This document shows, piece by piece, positions 10,580 through 23,216 of a stretch of 64,000 nt of DNA. The position numbers and the translations under genes were made by a program. The notes beneath the pieces were generated by a model. The model ran no database searches. It saw only the letters and a program-made list of their open reading frames with translations, and had not been told where the DNA came from. Positions within the stretch are counted from its first letter, which is position 1, and each line of letters opens with the position of its first letter. Source of the DNA: Capitulum mitella (Eukaryota > Arthropoda > Thecostraca > Pollicipedomorpha > Pollicipedidae); the NCBI GenBank assembly GCA_030062745.1, contig CP099851.1, forward strand, positions 6,325,661 through 6,389,660, given 5' to 3'.

Positions 10580-10778
10580 CGACGTGTCGCGTTCGGGACA
10601 TCCAGCGGTCGTTGCTTGCCGTCTCCGAGGAGACACTCTTCGCAGCGTGCTCCTCTAACGGCGCATGTGCATCGAGCAGATTCGCACCGACTGTGGCGTC
10701 TGTGTATCGCACCAGCGGATTTTAGGGGAAAACGTCCGGGCAGCGCCACCTTTCGAAATAAATTCATTTCTGTCCCTC
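10580..10778 (-). repeat. Dispersed repeat of about 190 bp, copy 1
   Basis: Read on the minus strand this begins with a segment AATTTATTTCGAAAGGTGGCGCTGCC-like and continues ATCCGCTGGTG, GATACACAGACGCCAC. The same order recurs on the plus strand at about 41,620-41,830. Similarity then fades. No coding or RNA-polymerase-III signals were identified. Confidence 0.6.
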
Positions 10779-11128
10779 ATTAACACACAGCCGTGGGTGT
10801 AGAATTAGGGCAAATTTTGGTGTGGAAAGATGCATTCATCGTAGTGTAAAATGTGACAATGATGAAATATTTACAAAAGTTTATTTCGTAAAGCAAGGAA
10901 ACACATGAATGGGTTAAAATAATGTTATGGAATTCCATACAAATAATTCCATTTGGTACGGAAAGCCCCATACCCAAAAAATACAAAGTTGCGTCTCTGC
11001 ACAGGCCGAGCAACAATCAGCGAACTGCGATGTATGTGCATTACGGTGCAGCATTGCCCATACCGTCGGTACTTTTGACTCTTTATACGAGCGCGTGCTC
11101 TTCCCCAAAAGCAAATCTATCACAGGAC

Positions 11129-12100
11129 TTAACCTTTAAGCGGCGGCCGTTCTAGAGACGATCCCCTACTAACTTTTGAACAAAGAGAGAAGGAGCAACG
11201 CAGTAAAAACCAGCATTTTTCTCGTCACGTGAGCAACTCACAACATCCGATTTTGTTTTCATTTCAAGTCAACATGTGACCTCCCAGGTCACGGTAATGG
11301 TCTCAAAGCAGCTACGTCAATATATGTCGATGTTTTCATAGTAGCATAGTTCCAAAACGATAAGAATAATTCGATTTCATAAGCACCAGCGCCTTGGTCG
11401 TGTTCTTGCCTATCGAAAAATGTATGTGTTCTTGGGTTTAGGCTAACTGGTGACATCCCAAGTCACAAAAATATCATAGGTGAAATTTGCAATGCGAGGC
11501 AGGATAGTCCCACCACACTTTGTCAGGTCAAATGAACAACGACACGGGTGCCAAACTTGATACACCGCTTCTCCTCAGGCTGGGAGGGGTCATCCTATGT
11601 GAGGTCGACCTTGGGACCTAAGTTCCCAAGGTCGCCGCCAGGGGCGCTCATGTCGTTTTAGAGAAGTCGCTCCCTGTCGAAACCACTCGAGCTAGAGCCA
11701 CCAAATCTGGTGTGCAGGTAGGCGGACACACCACCTATCCTAAGATATCATTATAGTGGTTGCGGTAGTTCCCCAAAGTCCCCGTCGGGGGCGCAAGGAA
11801 ATTTCGGATTCTCGAATTTCGGAATTTTTCTAAGTTAGCGTGACCTTGACCCACAAATTCGCTTAACATTACGTCACACGATGTTCGTCAAAATAGTGTT
11901 GACGTGATGGATAGTAATAAAGCATTGTTGCAAATGTAGGCATCACTCATCTCGTACACAGAACCACAAAGACATTTAACGTCAATGTTTGATTTTGATG
12001 TTTGACGTAGCTTGGTCCCTGATGATCTGACCTTTCTCATACAGTAAAATTAATTCATTGGCACCAAAATTTATCAAAGAAATGTATAACACAGCATTGC
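11129..12100 (-). mobile_element. Family A non-autonomous element, copy 1 (inverted)
   Basis: This starts at TTAACC and continues as the reverse complement of the copy that ends at 26,913: shared blocks include the CTCGTCACGTGAGCAAC segment, the GTGACCTCCCAGGTCACGGTAATG segment, the mono-cysteine-free non-coding middle with CCACCACACTTTGTCAGGTC, and GCTAGAGCCACCAAATCTGGTGTGCAGGTAGGC. The far end fades near 12,100. There is no conserved coding frame. TTAA flank suggests a piggyBac- or Kolobok-type parent. Confidence 0.65.
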
Positions 12101-12144
12101 GATGCCCAATTTCCAACAAATGCTCAGTTTGCTAAGTTTGGTAA

Positions 12145-13125
12145 TGTTTATAATTCGTTTAGAAAGTGGGTGATATTGCGCACTGATGACAAGTTAGTCC
12201 TTTCAGCATGAACGCATGCGAGACTACCAAGTATACAAGTTACACATATATAACAGAGTATGTCAAGACATAGGTACAAAACTTGGCCTTGTTCGCTCAG
12301 TGCATAGATACTCGTACTCATAACCACAGCTCTGTGGGCTCCATTGTCGACACCGCCAACTTCCGATCGGTGACACGTATGGTGTGAACTGGGCGTCAGA
12401 CGCCTGAGTCCAGATAGCTGTGCACCCTAACCAAAACCAACCAACCAACCAACCAGAATTAAAGACTTTATGCCTAAGCCGAACCGGTTTTATTCCTCAA
12501 TGACAACTATTTCAGGGCATGTCCTGGTCCGTTCAGTTCTGGCCGCTTCTTTACTTATCTGGCATGAGTGATCAGGTCATGAATTAGACAAGACTGTGTT
12601 GGACCACTCCGTGCGTTACTTTTTGCGCTCGAGACATAAAAGAGTACCTCTGGCCAATCACCACCCACGTTAAACATCCCACGTCAAATCTCGTCCAATC
12701 CACATTTAGCCTCGAAACAGGTTAATGCAGCGATTTCGACTCTGGCCCAGTCCGTCTTGTACGGTCAGGCTGCATATCCTCGCACAAAACACAAAACGGA
12801 TGAAGCGATTGGCAACATCTGCTGCCATCTTTTTTTCGCGGTGAAAACAGAGCTCATGGTTTGGGATTCTATGGAATACAGTCGCCGATGTTGGATCTGA
12901 GATGTACTTTTATTCACTTAGCGATTGAAATCAGAGGAAGTTATTAGTGTTTTACAGCGGTAACAGATGTCTTTACCCTTTGACCCAAATACCTAGACCA
13001 CTACCAGTTTCTAAAACGTCCGATACAGCACCTGTGTGGCACAATGCATTTGCTCTTTGACCTCGGCTTCTGATCATGACGAAAGACAAATTTCCGAAAG
13101 CAGTGATTTGATGTTCACCGATCAG
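12145..13125 (+). repeat. Left arm of 1-kb inverted duplication
   Basis: The sequence reads, with gaps and substitutions, as the reverse complement of 18,230-19,220. Landmarks present in both arms include TAATTCGTTTAGA, TGCGCACTGRTGAC, TGTCAAGACATAGGTAC, the CCAACCAACC run, CCTCAATGA...ACCACTCC, and TTTACCCTTTGACCCAAATACCTAGAC. The inner edge coincides with the end of the candidate minus-strand exon at 13,122. The arms enclose about 5.1 kb. Confidence 0.8.
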
Positions 13126-13541
13126 CCGGCCAGTCGGAGGCGCTGGGCCAGAACGGCCGCGAGCAGCAGGCAGGCGGACAGGGGGCCCGTCGGTCCAGCT
13201 GGGGTCGCCGCGGACTTGGACACAATCCGCCGTGTCACGATCGGACGACGCTTTAGCATATAGCTCGGAACTGGTCTTGTTCGCCGGCGGGGTCGGCCGT
13301 CCGTCCGGCTCATCCCACTGCGATGGTTTGGCGGCAAAAGCCTCCTGGATAGCCACGCCCACGCCGGCTCCAACCGCCGCGCCCGCCACGCTCTCGACGA
13401 CGACCCGTCCCAGCGATGACCCGTGATGTTGACCGTCTGCGGAGACGGAGTCGCCAGCCGGCTTCGTTTTGCCCGGAGACGCATCGGACGGAGACTTAGA
13501 GTTCTGACGTCGCTTGGTCTTGAAGAGGTTCCTGACCTTGC
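13122..13541 (-). CDS. Candidate minus-strand terminal exon, unknown protein
   Basis: A GC-rich island in AT-rich DNA, preceded on the minus strand by a good acceptor (GTTCTCTCCAG). From there the frame gives GKVRNLFKTKRRQNSKSPSD, then a glycine/alanine-rich hydrophobic stretch (VVESVAGAAVGAGVGVAI) that could be a membrane segment, then QEAFAAKPSQWDEPDGRP. A second frame closes with a short hydrophobic tail (SACLLLAAVLAQRLRLAG) and TGA at 13,122. Which frame is used in the last third is unclear; a frameshift between the two would join both parts. I do not recognise the protein. Earlier exons would lie at higher coordinates on the minus strand and were not identified. Confidence 0.42.
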   Translation of the reverse strand, partial: ARSGTSSRPSDVRTLSLRPMRLRAKRSRLATPSPQTVNITGHRWDGSSSRAWRARRLEPAWAWLSRRLLPPNHRSGMSRTDGRPRRRTRPVPSYMLKRRPIVTRRIVSKSAATPAGPTGPLSACLLLAAVLAQRLRLAG

Positions 13542-13659
13542 CTGGAGAGAACCCGACTGTTAGCAAAGAATCATTGATCAATCACAGTGTTGCATGGCGC
13601 CTGTATACTATATTCCAAAACTAAAGTGATATCAAGCCGTGATGAAATACCCGATACAT

Positions 13660-13662
<3 letters not shown>

Positions 13663-13748
<86 letters not shown>
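13663..13748. repeat. (TA)n microsatellite
   Basis: An uninterrupted TA run of over 80 bases. The Tyr-Ile repeat frames it creates on both strands are not proteins. A short GTAT repeat follows at about 13,983-14,020. Confidence 0.97.
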
Positions 13749-13751
<3 letters not shown>

Positions 13752-15189
13752 GTCGGGATTATCCCGCCGCAGCACATATTCTATTTTTCGGCTTCGATAT
13801 TCTTTAGAAACTACGTTTTCGAACAGCTTCATCACCGTTTAGTTTGTCACTTATCCAACATATTTTTTACTATCGTCAAACGTTCAACTTTCAATGGACT
13901 GCGAATGATTCTGTGTTACGAGTCACGCACCTTCATCCTCTGAATTAAACTGAGAAATGCGACGTTCTGTTAATTAGCGAAATGTGTGTATGTATGTATG
14001 TATGTATGGGTGTATGTATAAAGGCAAATTGCAGTGCACTGCGCCCCCTCGTCGAATGTGCCCATCACATTATCCGGCAAATCTCGTTTGAGACGTCACC
14101 ATTCACGACACGTTTTCTTTTCCAGCACCGTGTTAACTCTGTTTCTGCTCCCACTAATCCACTAGTACCAGTAATTCCACTGAAAAGTTTATGCCTCAAT
14201 GTTCGGGATTTCCGTAACACCAAACAAGCATTTTAATCGCCCGTACTTCGAGCAAACGTAATCAGTCAACATTTGGGTAAAATCGCTATTACGGACCATA
14301 TACTCCAAAAGGCTTTACTATTTAATGGTGCGTGATAATAGTGCCTTTCATGGCATATTGCAGGTTCAACAGTAGTTAAAAAAGCCAGCCACATGCTACT
14401 CATCTCTGCGCGTTGTACAGCCAGTTATGAAGTTATAGCAACATGACAACGAAACCAGTGTTATAACCGCTCTCTCAGAGGGACGGTCTGAGGCAGGCTG
14501 TATAGGCGTGGAAATACTTACTGAATCGAGATCTTGCGCAGGATAGTTCTGTTGTTAGAACGAGCAGTATCAAAAGTACCAAACACGGCTTCATCTTTCT
14601 CTGCCGTCCAGAACGTCTCTGTGTGCTTCTGGCTCACGTGGCCAAGTGCATTGGTCCCGTTACGAATTACGGGTCCTTATATAGCGAGTCTGCGCTGCTA
14701 TCTAACTCATGACTCACTTCCCGTACGGCGGATAGCTCGGATTGGCTCACAGCGCTATGCACTGATGCAGTGCAGCAACGTAACCGCGAGAAGGGGCAGA
14801 GGGGGGCAACGCCCCCAGTCCCACAAACGTGACTTCCTGGGGTTGGTCCACATCCCGGGGTTCTCTTCGGGAGGGAGGGGCAGGTCGGCAATGCAGGTGC
14901 ACCAGTATGAATTGACTGGAGTTGCAACGTTTGGTTGGTAACTTATTGGGTTGTTTAACGACTCCCATGTTACCAATCTTTGCCCTTGGTTCCCCGACCC
15001 AGGTACCTTTTTTACGTCCTGGTGTCGCTATTTTGGACTTGCCGACTAGCATGCACCGATTCAAGGTAATGAACGCGAGACGGCAGAGAAAAGCACCGAA
15101 ACACACGCACGCCATCGGCGTGAAGAAATCGACCTGAGTTCCAGCGTGGCTCGTAGGGTCTGAGGTACTTACGTTCTAAACTTCGTTTA

Positions 15190-15590
15190 CCACTGGCCCC
15201 GATCATCTGCCGAGCCCCGATTTACTAAACGAAGGCGTCGCTGTCGGCTGTCGGGCTCTGCTCTCGGCCCGGCCCGGTGGTGACACGGGACGAGCTCAGG
15301 CCGTGTTTGGCCCGTCTCCATGGTGACAGGCGGCGGGCATTAGCAGCTGGCCGAGCGCTGCGGGCCGGCCCATTGGTCGCCGCGTGCCGCTACCTGTCGG
15401 AGCTGCGCCGGTGACCCGATCGAGGTCTGCCCTGACCGGGCTCACCGCCAGCCGGCCACCCGTTCCGCCCGCCTCCCTGGGCGGCGACGGGAGCCGTCCT
15501 GGCCGCCAGCAGTGCACTGGTCTGCGTCCGAGGCTGGAGCTTCGACCTTCGAGACGCCTTCGCGAGCTTTTTGGTAGGTGCCCAATTCGG
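15190..15590. promoter_or_regulatory. CpG-rich island, possible promoter or first exon
   Basis: This block is markedly GC- and CpG-rich within AT-rich surroundings, like the confirmed exons. On the plus strand it ends in a reasonable donor (GAGCTTTTTG followed by GTAGGTGCC), so it could be a 5' leader exon with promoter. Several frames are open only because of base composition, and no domain is recognisable. Confidence 0.3.
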
Positions 15591-15609
15591 CCACGCGCAT
15601 CAGAGGGCC

Positions 15610-15690
15610 CGCAGTTTCAAGCGCAGTTAAAACAGCTAAACATGTCCTGCTAAAGTGGCAGGACATGTTGACGCTTGAACTGCTGAACCG
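15610..15690. repeat. Imperfect palindrome with 12-bp perfect inner stem
   Basis: AACATGTCCTGC at 15639-15650 pairs perfectly with 15658-15669 around a 7-base loop. Outside it, GCAGTTTCAAGCG and CGCTTGAACTGC form a second near-perfect pair, so the whole block can fold into a long hairpin. It may be a very small foldback element. Confidence 0.7.
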
Positions 15691-15938
15691 GCGTACGCAA
15701 AACTGGTGATGGCTGTTGAAAATTCATAACACCATCCCTCCCAATCGGATGAAATCACGACTTCCCGGTAACCTGAGGGCTATCGTATGGAAACTTTTTG
15801 ACCTTAACAACTCACTTCCACATTGCCGAATATTCGGTTGGACTTACACTTACTTACTTTACCTTACCATCCAAGAGATGACGTGGAGGACCAAAACAGA
15901 TTCTTCCGCACTTACTATATTCATGATTCTAGGTAAGA

Positions 15939-16954
15939 TCAACCCCATTCCCGTACGTGGAAGGGGCTTTAGAACCCCCCATTCCGTTTTTCCCGCCATT
16001 TCCGGAGTGTTTGAAGTAGTTGTATGAAATGCAATGAATTTTCTTCATTACCCTTTCTAATTATTACATCGGATTTTCATGATTTTATTTTGTCCATGGA
16101 CGGATCCATGGCACGTTTTCAGTATGCATTTCAGGCCATTTTTAATACTGTTCAGTGTTGAAGAAAAATGCCTGCCAAACCGAATTGTATTGGTAAATAA
16201 TAATGCAAACGCGTAAAAGTATTTTTTCGTCTGAAGTAGTTTGACAATGGTGAGTCGAGGTCAAGATGCTGTTCTCTGTAAACATTTCTTGTAACAATTT
16301 TCAAAATACAAACTCCGGAACACATATGATTCAGCACAGTTTCCTCTACCTTTGCGTCAAGCTTCATATAAAGGTTTATATCAGGTCGGGTCATTTAGCT
16401 ATGACCTAAAATGTCCGTGTGCCTACCTCATGTCATGACGGTAATGAACAAGACTTTCAGATGGAGTCATCTGAGATCATTAAGGTTCACAAGCTGACTT
16501 GATGAACATGTAACCATGACAGTTACTTTTTCCGTGTCTCAGGCGCCGCCCATGCCTGCATTAAACAATGAATCAAGCTTTCTTCTTTTTTAGTACCACA
16601 TAACTAGTAAAAAATAAAAAATATCTTTTCACTTTTATGTTAATGGGTTACGGGGAACGGCTCGTTGGTTAGCTCTCGATTCATGCCAGTTGCATGGAAA
16701 TCGGCCCGTAAACAGCGGAATTATAACAAGCCAGAAAGTACCCCTCTTCCTACCTTTTTGTCCCACACCCCTATTTACCTCTTTCAAGGTTTTGAAAACC
16801 TTATTTGATCCAAATGCGATTTACGTCATCGTTAACCGATTGTCGTTTGTTGTGATGACATCGGACGAGTAGTTCTTGAGATACCGGGGGGGGGGACGAA
16901 TAAGCCCCCATACGGGAATGCGCTCTAACGTTATGGGTACGGGAATGGGGTTAA
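15939..16954. mobile_element. Family C-like element, diverged copy
   Basis: The left end TCAACCCCATTCCCGTACG and the right end, whose reverse complement is TTAACCCCATTCCCGTACC, form an inverted terminal repeat; just inside lie paired C- and G-runs. The right-hand part shares the GTCATCG...TTGTCGTTTGTT...GATGACATCGGACGAGTAGTTCTTGAGAT-like block with other family C copies. It has no conserved coding frame. Confidence 0.65.
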
Positions 16955-18229
16955 ACGTCATATCTGGACCGGGTTTTGCGTCTCTGTGAACAGGCGAATT
17001 ATCACCTGTGAATGTTTAGGATCCTGAGCTACACAGCCTTGTTCCGGAGCTCTTTTCGTGCGAAGTGGTGCGGAGATATGGCAGTGAGGGATCGCTTGGT
17101 TTTCCTTCGTTCTGATTTTTTGCGATAGGGTCTGATTATACGCCATCGTTTCAGCTGGCCTGGAAGCCGAAAGAAAATACTGGTCAATTTAGAAATGCTG
17201 CTTTTGAGGTCAGAAATAGCTACAACCCTGTCCAGCTTCGTCGTAAACGCATGTTTCAGGCGCATCGCCAGGATATTCGAAAAAGTTATATTCCATTTAC
17301 TGCTTAATGTATTTCTTATCAGAAAATTGGGCGTGGGAAAAGTGAACGGATTTGCCAAGAAAAATTCCGTCAGTAGTCATTTGTTTTCTCCGGCAAGCTA
17401 CTGGCGCGTGTGTATTCTCGTTCAGTAAAAAAAAAATGAGACGGTGTTAAGTGAAGTCAGGAAGAAAACTGTATTTGGACGGAAGAAAAGAAATATGTGT
17501 TTGGATACAGGTAAATTAAAACGTTACGCGTTTAGTTCGGACGTTCATTCGACTCTTCCTCGCACGAAACCTGCCTTAGGCCACAGATCACAGATTTTTT
17601 TTAAATTTCGAGACTGAAATGGGAAGCTGATGAGTCCTCCAGTAGCGAAGGCTCCCTGATAACCGAGGCATCATCGAACATGGATTACTATCACCTGCAA
17701 TGTTATCCCACATCCACAGAAGCTTTCGTCGGGTCGTGACAAGATCCTCTGTGCCTTTCGAATGACATTGCGGGTGATGGAATGAGGATGAGCGTGAGTA
17801 ACCAGGATGAGTAACCTCCCGTATTTCGGAAGTTAAGGCCGCGTTTCCCCGCACTAGACCATTCCTATCTGTGGCTTTGTCATCAACTGGCATTCTCTGA
17901 CGTCATTTAATTGTTATCGATGCACTTATTGTTGTCAACCTATCATTATCGCTATCTTTGCTTCGTTGATTTGTCAAGCGGCAATATCCTTTTTCGATGG
18001 CGGCTGTTTGTTCCGGTTGAGAACATAACACAAATGTGGGCAGAGAAAAAAAAAACAGTGCGAAACCGACCGCGCTTGATCACACCCTCTGAAAGGCTTC
18101 AGCTGGTTTGGCCGGCTGAGAAATATTCAGCTGAAATAGCTAAATGTGACAAGGCTTTCTCATTTCTGATTTGCTCACCGGTATGCAATACCTTAACTCC
18201 GTCGACCATCGCAGCAAATAGTTTGAACT
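16955..18229. other. Intergenic or intronic DNA, nothing recognised
   Basis: Inside the loop of the 12.1/18.2-kb inverted duplication. I see no splice-bounded exon, known repeat or RNA gene here. Confidence 0.45.
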
Positions 18230-19220
18230 AACCGCAAGGACTTGGTGCACATCGAACCACTGTTATCGGAAACTTGTCTTGCGTCATGATCAATAGCCGC
18301 CTTTAAAGAGGAAATGCATGTTGCCGCATAGGCGCTGTCTCGTACGTTTTAGAAACTGGTGGTAGTCTAGGTATTTGGGTCAAAGGGTAAAGACATCTGT
18401 TACCACTATAAAACACTAGCAATTTCCCCCGATTCCAATTTCTAAGTGAGTAAAAGTAAATCTCAGATCCAGCATCGGCGACTGTATTCCATGGAATCCC
18501 AAACCATGGGCTCTATTTTCACCGCGAAAAAGATGGCAGCAGATGTTGCCAATCGCTTGATCCGTTTCGTGTTCGTGCGAGGATATGCAGCCTGACCGTA
18601 CCAGACGGACAGGGACACAGTCAAAGACGCTGCATTAACCTTTTCGAGGTTAGATGCTGGTTGGACGAGATTTGACATGGAATGTGGAAGGTGAGAGGTG
18701 ACTGGCCAAAGACATTCCTTTATGTCTTGAGTGCAAAAGGTAACCCTGGGAATGATCAAACGCCGTCTCGTCTAATTCATGAGCTGATCACACATGTCAG
18801 ACAAGTAAAGAAGCAGCGAGAACTGATCTAACCAGAACATGGCATGGAGTGGTTTTCATTGAGGAACGAAGCCGGTTTGGCTAGGGCGTGTAGTCTTGAA
18901 TTCTGGTTGGTTGGTTAGTTTTGGTTATGGCGCACAGCCACGTGGACTCGGGAGTCCTGTGCCCAATTCATACCAAACGTGCCACCGATCTGGAGCTGGC
19001 GGTGTCGACAATGGAACCCAGAGCGCTGCGACCATGAGTCCGAGTATCTATCGACTGAGCGAACGAGGCCAAATCGTGTACCTATGTCTTGACATGCTAC
19101 GTTGTATATGTGTGAGTTGCAAGCTAAAGTTCTGCATCCGTTCGTGATGAAAGGCCAAACTCGTCACCAGTGCGCAACAGCAGCGACGTCTAAACGAATT
19201 ATGAATTGAACAGAGTACCG
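18230..19220 (-). repeat. Right arm of 1-kb inverted duplication
   Basis: The reverse complement matches 12,145-13,125 in order, including GTATTTGGGTCAAAGGGTAAAG, the CATGGGCTC...CGCGAAAAAGATGGCAGCAG block, and GTACCTATGTCTTGACA. The coding exon at the inner edge of the left arm is not present here, so the duplicated segment stops at or near that exon. Confidence 0.8.
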
Positions 19221-19469
19221 CCGATGATTTTTTTTTTCATTCCTAGATGCGGATATCTTGGCAAACGCTTAGAATTACTACGTAAACGCGATTGATAACC
19301 ACATAAACCGGGACGCTGGTGATATTTTGTCGTAAATTGTGGTGCTCGAGATTTCGCAGATAAATGAAAGTCTGCTGGTAGAAGGTGTGGGATCCGACGA
19401 CAAGCGGTGGACGCGCGCCGATAGAGATCCAGGGTATGCCGTTAAGTGTCAGGAAGCGTGCCGGCTAGA

Positions 19470-20495
19470 ATCTTGAGGAATCAAAATGGAGGTATTTTTG
19501 GCCTTCTCATAACTCCGTTGTTTATGGACCGATTTCGATGAAACTGGCATGAATCGATAGATCATGCATAGGACTTTTACCATTGGTACACACATCTTAA
19601 ATTCTGAGAAAATTCATGGGTGTTCACAGGGTTTCAAAAATAGTGGGATTAGTTTTTTGTCAAATGAATGAATAAAAAAGGTAAAAACACTTTTTTGGCT
19701 TCTGCTAGTCATGTTATGCTAAAAAAGTACAAATCGCATTACAATCTTTGTACAATGTTATCATAGGCGGTGCAGGGACATGAAAAAAGGGGAACATGAA
19801 AACATGGTCACATGTTCTTCGGATCAACTTGTGACCTTTGACCTTAAATGACCCCCAGTGACCTTGGAGTCGCTTGGAATGATCTCGTGTGCATTTAATA
19901 TTAACTGCAAACGTTTTCAATCATTTGAATTTACTCTATTTCGAAAATTCTATTTTATGGCTTTTGTGATATAGGGAAGGCGGACTGTCATTTTTGGTCA
20001 TAGCTCCGTGACCCGACCTGATATCAAGCTGAAACTTGATACACAAGTAGAGGAGCACTTTTTTATGTCATATGTATTCCGGGTTTGACATTTGAAAAAA
20101 CAGCGCAAAAATTATTGCAAAAAAACAAATTTTGACTTTTGACCTTGACCTGACCTTGTTAAGTGACCTCAGGTGAAAAAAGTTACATCTGCACATTGCC
20201 CAACTATTTAGCTATTCATTCATATAAAGTTTTAAGTTATATCTTAAAAACGCTGTTTTTGGCAGACATTTTCCTTTTCCCCTCAAAATGGCCAAAATGG
20301 CCTGAGGCGCCTCCCAAAAACGTTGCCTGGCTCCGCCCCTGAGCAAAATAAAATTTTGAAATGTTGTCACAGCACGTAGAAAGAATAGCTAGGAAAAGTC
20401 AACAAGTTTCGTGAAGCTGCGTCAAAAAGCCTGGAATTGGCAAGCAAAAAATCCGAGGGGGGCGAATTCATCCCTCCTGCCGGGAATAGGGTTAA
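19470..20495 (-). mobile_element. Family C element, truncated copy
   Basis: The right end is GGGAATAGGGTTAA, the reverse complement of the family C terminus TTAACCCTATTCCC. The body matches the full copy at 44,409 (CATAACTCCGTTGTTTATGGACCGATTT, AGGCGGTGC-AGGGACATGAAAAA, CATAGCTCCGTGACCCGACCTGATATC, GCCTGGCTCCGCCCCTGAGCAAAATA). The left terminus is missing. Confidence 0.75.
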
Positions 20496-21689
20496 TGTTT
20501 ATAGACTGTGAACGATGCCGCATAGACCTTTTCGGGTTCTGAAAGAGTTTGCAACAGCTTGAATGTTGGCATCTTTCGTCACTCGATCTGATCGAGTTCC
20601 TTCCCGATGCTAGGTCGGTTATCCCATGGCCCAAGTGCTTTTTCTGGTCACGTCTCAGTGTATTCTCATATGACTTGCTCAGAACGTACGACTCGGTACA
20701 GAATGCCTTCTGCTCATCTGTCCACATCTTTAGGCCGTGGTATCACGGTTTCTATCGATGCCATATTGTTGTTGGTTCAAACGTGAAAGTAAAAAAGGAA
20801 AGCTGAAGCGGTTAAAAAAAAACACGAGCTTAAAGTCTGGATACACTTCATTTGTGCACTCCTTGTACAACGTCCAGGCAGCCGACATCAGGAAAAATAC
20901 TGCAGAGATTTTAAGCTACCAGAGACCAGGTATAAGCATGCCCAGTTTTCTCCTCATTAGCATAGTACAAATAATTCTCCCTTGTTTCCAGTTTCATGCT
21001 ACTGGAAAAGCACTGCCCTGCAATGTGTATTTGAATGAAGGCGATGTGGCCGGTGGTTCGGTTTGGAGAGCGTTGTAGCTAGACATGTTGGAATCGCCTC
21101 GATGTTTGATGTTTCGCCCGCTGGCCAGCTGGTGACCAGCCCGAAGAGGATCATACGGAATTTCACACTGTCTTGTGGTATATTTTACGGCACGTTAAAC
21201 TTCCGGCATAAAATTGGTCGTTACCTGGAGTGAAACGATCGCGTGCAGGGTTCCGCGTGCACATGGTAAGCTTTGTTTTGCTCGGGCTCTGCTTCCAAGC
21301 ATCTCCCTACGATAATGTCAAAGCTTGAATGGAAGATCGATAAATGATGAAAGACAAGTTGGAAAAAATGCGGTTTCTAAATATTCTAAATATCTATATA
21401 GCACTTACGATGGCTGATAAAGCGTGCCTGAAACGTTTAACCCGTTCCTGGACAATATTCCTAAATCTGATGACCTTCTTAAATCAAAGCCACATGAAGC
21501 TAAATGAAATGTAGTTTACTGACGCGTGTTCTGTTTTGCCTGAAATGGCCATGTCCCTGAGCACTCAACATTTAGTCGTCCTTCAACGGCCACATGTCTG
21601 TCAACAGTGAGCCGTCCCTCAACAGTCAGCCGTCCCTCAACGGTCATCCGTCCCTCAATAATCAGCAGTCCCTCAGCAGTCAGCCGTCA

Positions 21690-22025
21690 CTGTTACCGGG
21701 GTCGCTAATTGGAGCTGTGCAGGGCGGGGCTGGAGGGACACGCGTTATCACGGAACCGACCATCACCTGCTCTGCCCGCTCTGCGAACCGTGGGCGTCCG
21801 CCGCTGCCAGGCTGTTCCCTCCGGCAGCAGGTGGAGACCCGGTGCCGCGTCATTAGCAGGGCGGCCCGCGCGGCACGGCCCGGCCCAGCCCTGCGGCACT
21901 GTGACGGCGTCATCAGGCTGATGGGCCCTGCCCGTGCCGGGCCATCGCTGGTTTACTGTGCTGCCAGGTCGGAGTCGTTGAAAGTTCGACGACAGCTATG
22001 GGTGCTTTGTTTCCGGCGGAAATAA
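21690..22025. other. GC-rich island, coding status unresolved
   Basis: A 300-base block with exon-like GC content, preceded by a short CGTCCCTCAACAGTCAG-type tandem repeat at about 21,580-21,690. A possible acceptor (GAGCTGTGCAG) and donor (CAGCAGGTGGAG) bound a plus-strand segment, but three frames are open and none gives a recognisable domain. Confidence 0.25.
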
Positions 22026-22239
22026 CGCCATCGGACTGTGTCAGGTGGAAATGGGAGCAAACTGGTGGTGGTTGGTTATAATTTTCCCAAAACTGATGTT
22101 TGGCATTTCCGTGGTGGAAAAATAACTGAAACGTTGGGAGCGATTTGGAAACCATCGTAGCTAAACGCACATTTGTGGCAAATAAAGACTAGCGAACACG
22201 GGAAGTATTGTTTGTTGGAGTAAAATAGATACAGACTTG

Positions 22240-23216
22240 TTAACCCGTCCCCGACTGGGGGGAGGCAGTTGACCGCCCCCCTGAGGTTTTTCTAAGATTG
22301 CGAGAGAACGAACAAACACAGAGCCACGAAACATCGTGTACCCTTTGCTTCATCATTTTTACACCTTGTGTCAAAGTTTTGACCTCAGGTCAGATCAGGT
22401 GCTTGACTTAGGTCAGGTCAAACGGAAATATGTCCAAAAACGTTCAGCGCCCTATAACTTTTCCGAAAACAAGATATCATAAAAATACTGTCAAGGATTA
22501 GTGATCTCGATAGATGCAACAAATATGCTATCTCAGATTTTTCGGAATTTTCCGGGTCTTTGACTTAAGATCAAGGACATTTTTTAGAAATCCCGCCGTT
22601 TTTTTCGGAAATTGACGGAATATTTCATAGCATTTTTAGTACGGAGTGAAGCGGATAGCCAGTTATCGCCACTGGACAAAGTATCAATCACTTCCAGCCA
22701 TTCCACATTCCAGGCCTGAGGTCAGGTCACGAATAACTGTAGTGAGCCAAAATGCACCACCGTCAAAATCTGCGACAAATTACTCAGAACGGGTAGAAAA
22801 TGACAGACCTGGCTTGCACAGACACAAGTAGTACCAGGAACCTCAAAAAGTTTTAAAAATTTCATATTTTGGAAATAAACAGGCTCTCGCAAATAGAGCT
22901 CCGCCAGTTGTGCACATTGGTAACTAATGATATTTAACAAAATCTAAGCATGAAAAACCACCATAAGAACCACTAAGATGAATAAAATTTACATGGTAGA
23001 CCTATGTCTCGAAAATAAAGGAACACTAAAATTAATTTGCGTTAATTTCTTACTGCGTAAGGCTGCGACGCCCGCCGACAGCCGGCGCGAAAATTGCCGT
23101 GTCTTTAACTCAACGTTTCGGCGTAGATATTGAACAGATCCGAGAAACTAGATGTGTATCGGTATTTGCGGACCTTTACTTGTGCGCTGATGGTGCCTTT
23201 ACCTATGCGTTATTAA
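22240..23216 (+). mobile_element. Family B element, copy 2 (right end lost)
   Basis: It starts TTAACCCGTCCCCGACTGGG with paired G/C runs, and carries all internal family B landmarks up to the CCTTTACCTATGCG segment. There it is cut by the TTAA of copy 3, as if copy 3 inserted into or recombined with it. Confidence 0.8.

Noticed and set aside
13571..13943. Tyr-Ile repeat proteins on both strands
   Set aside because: They are translations of the TA microsatellite; the same artefact occurs at 40.2, 49.7 and 59.6 kb.
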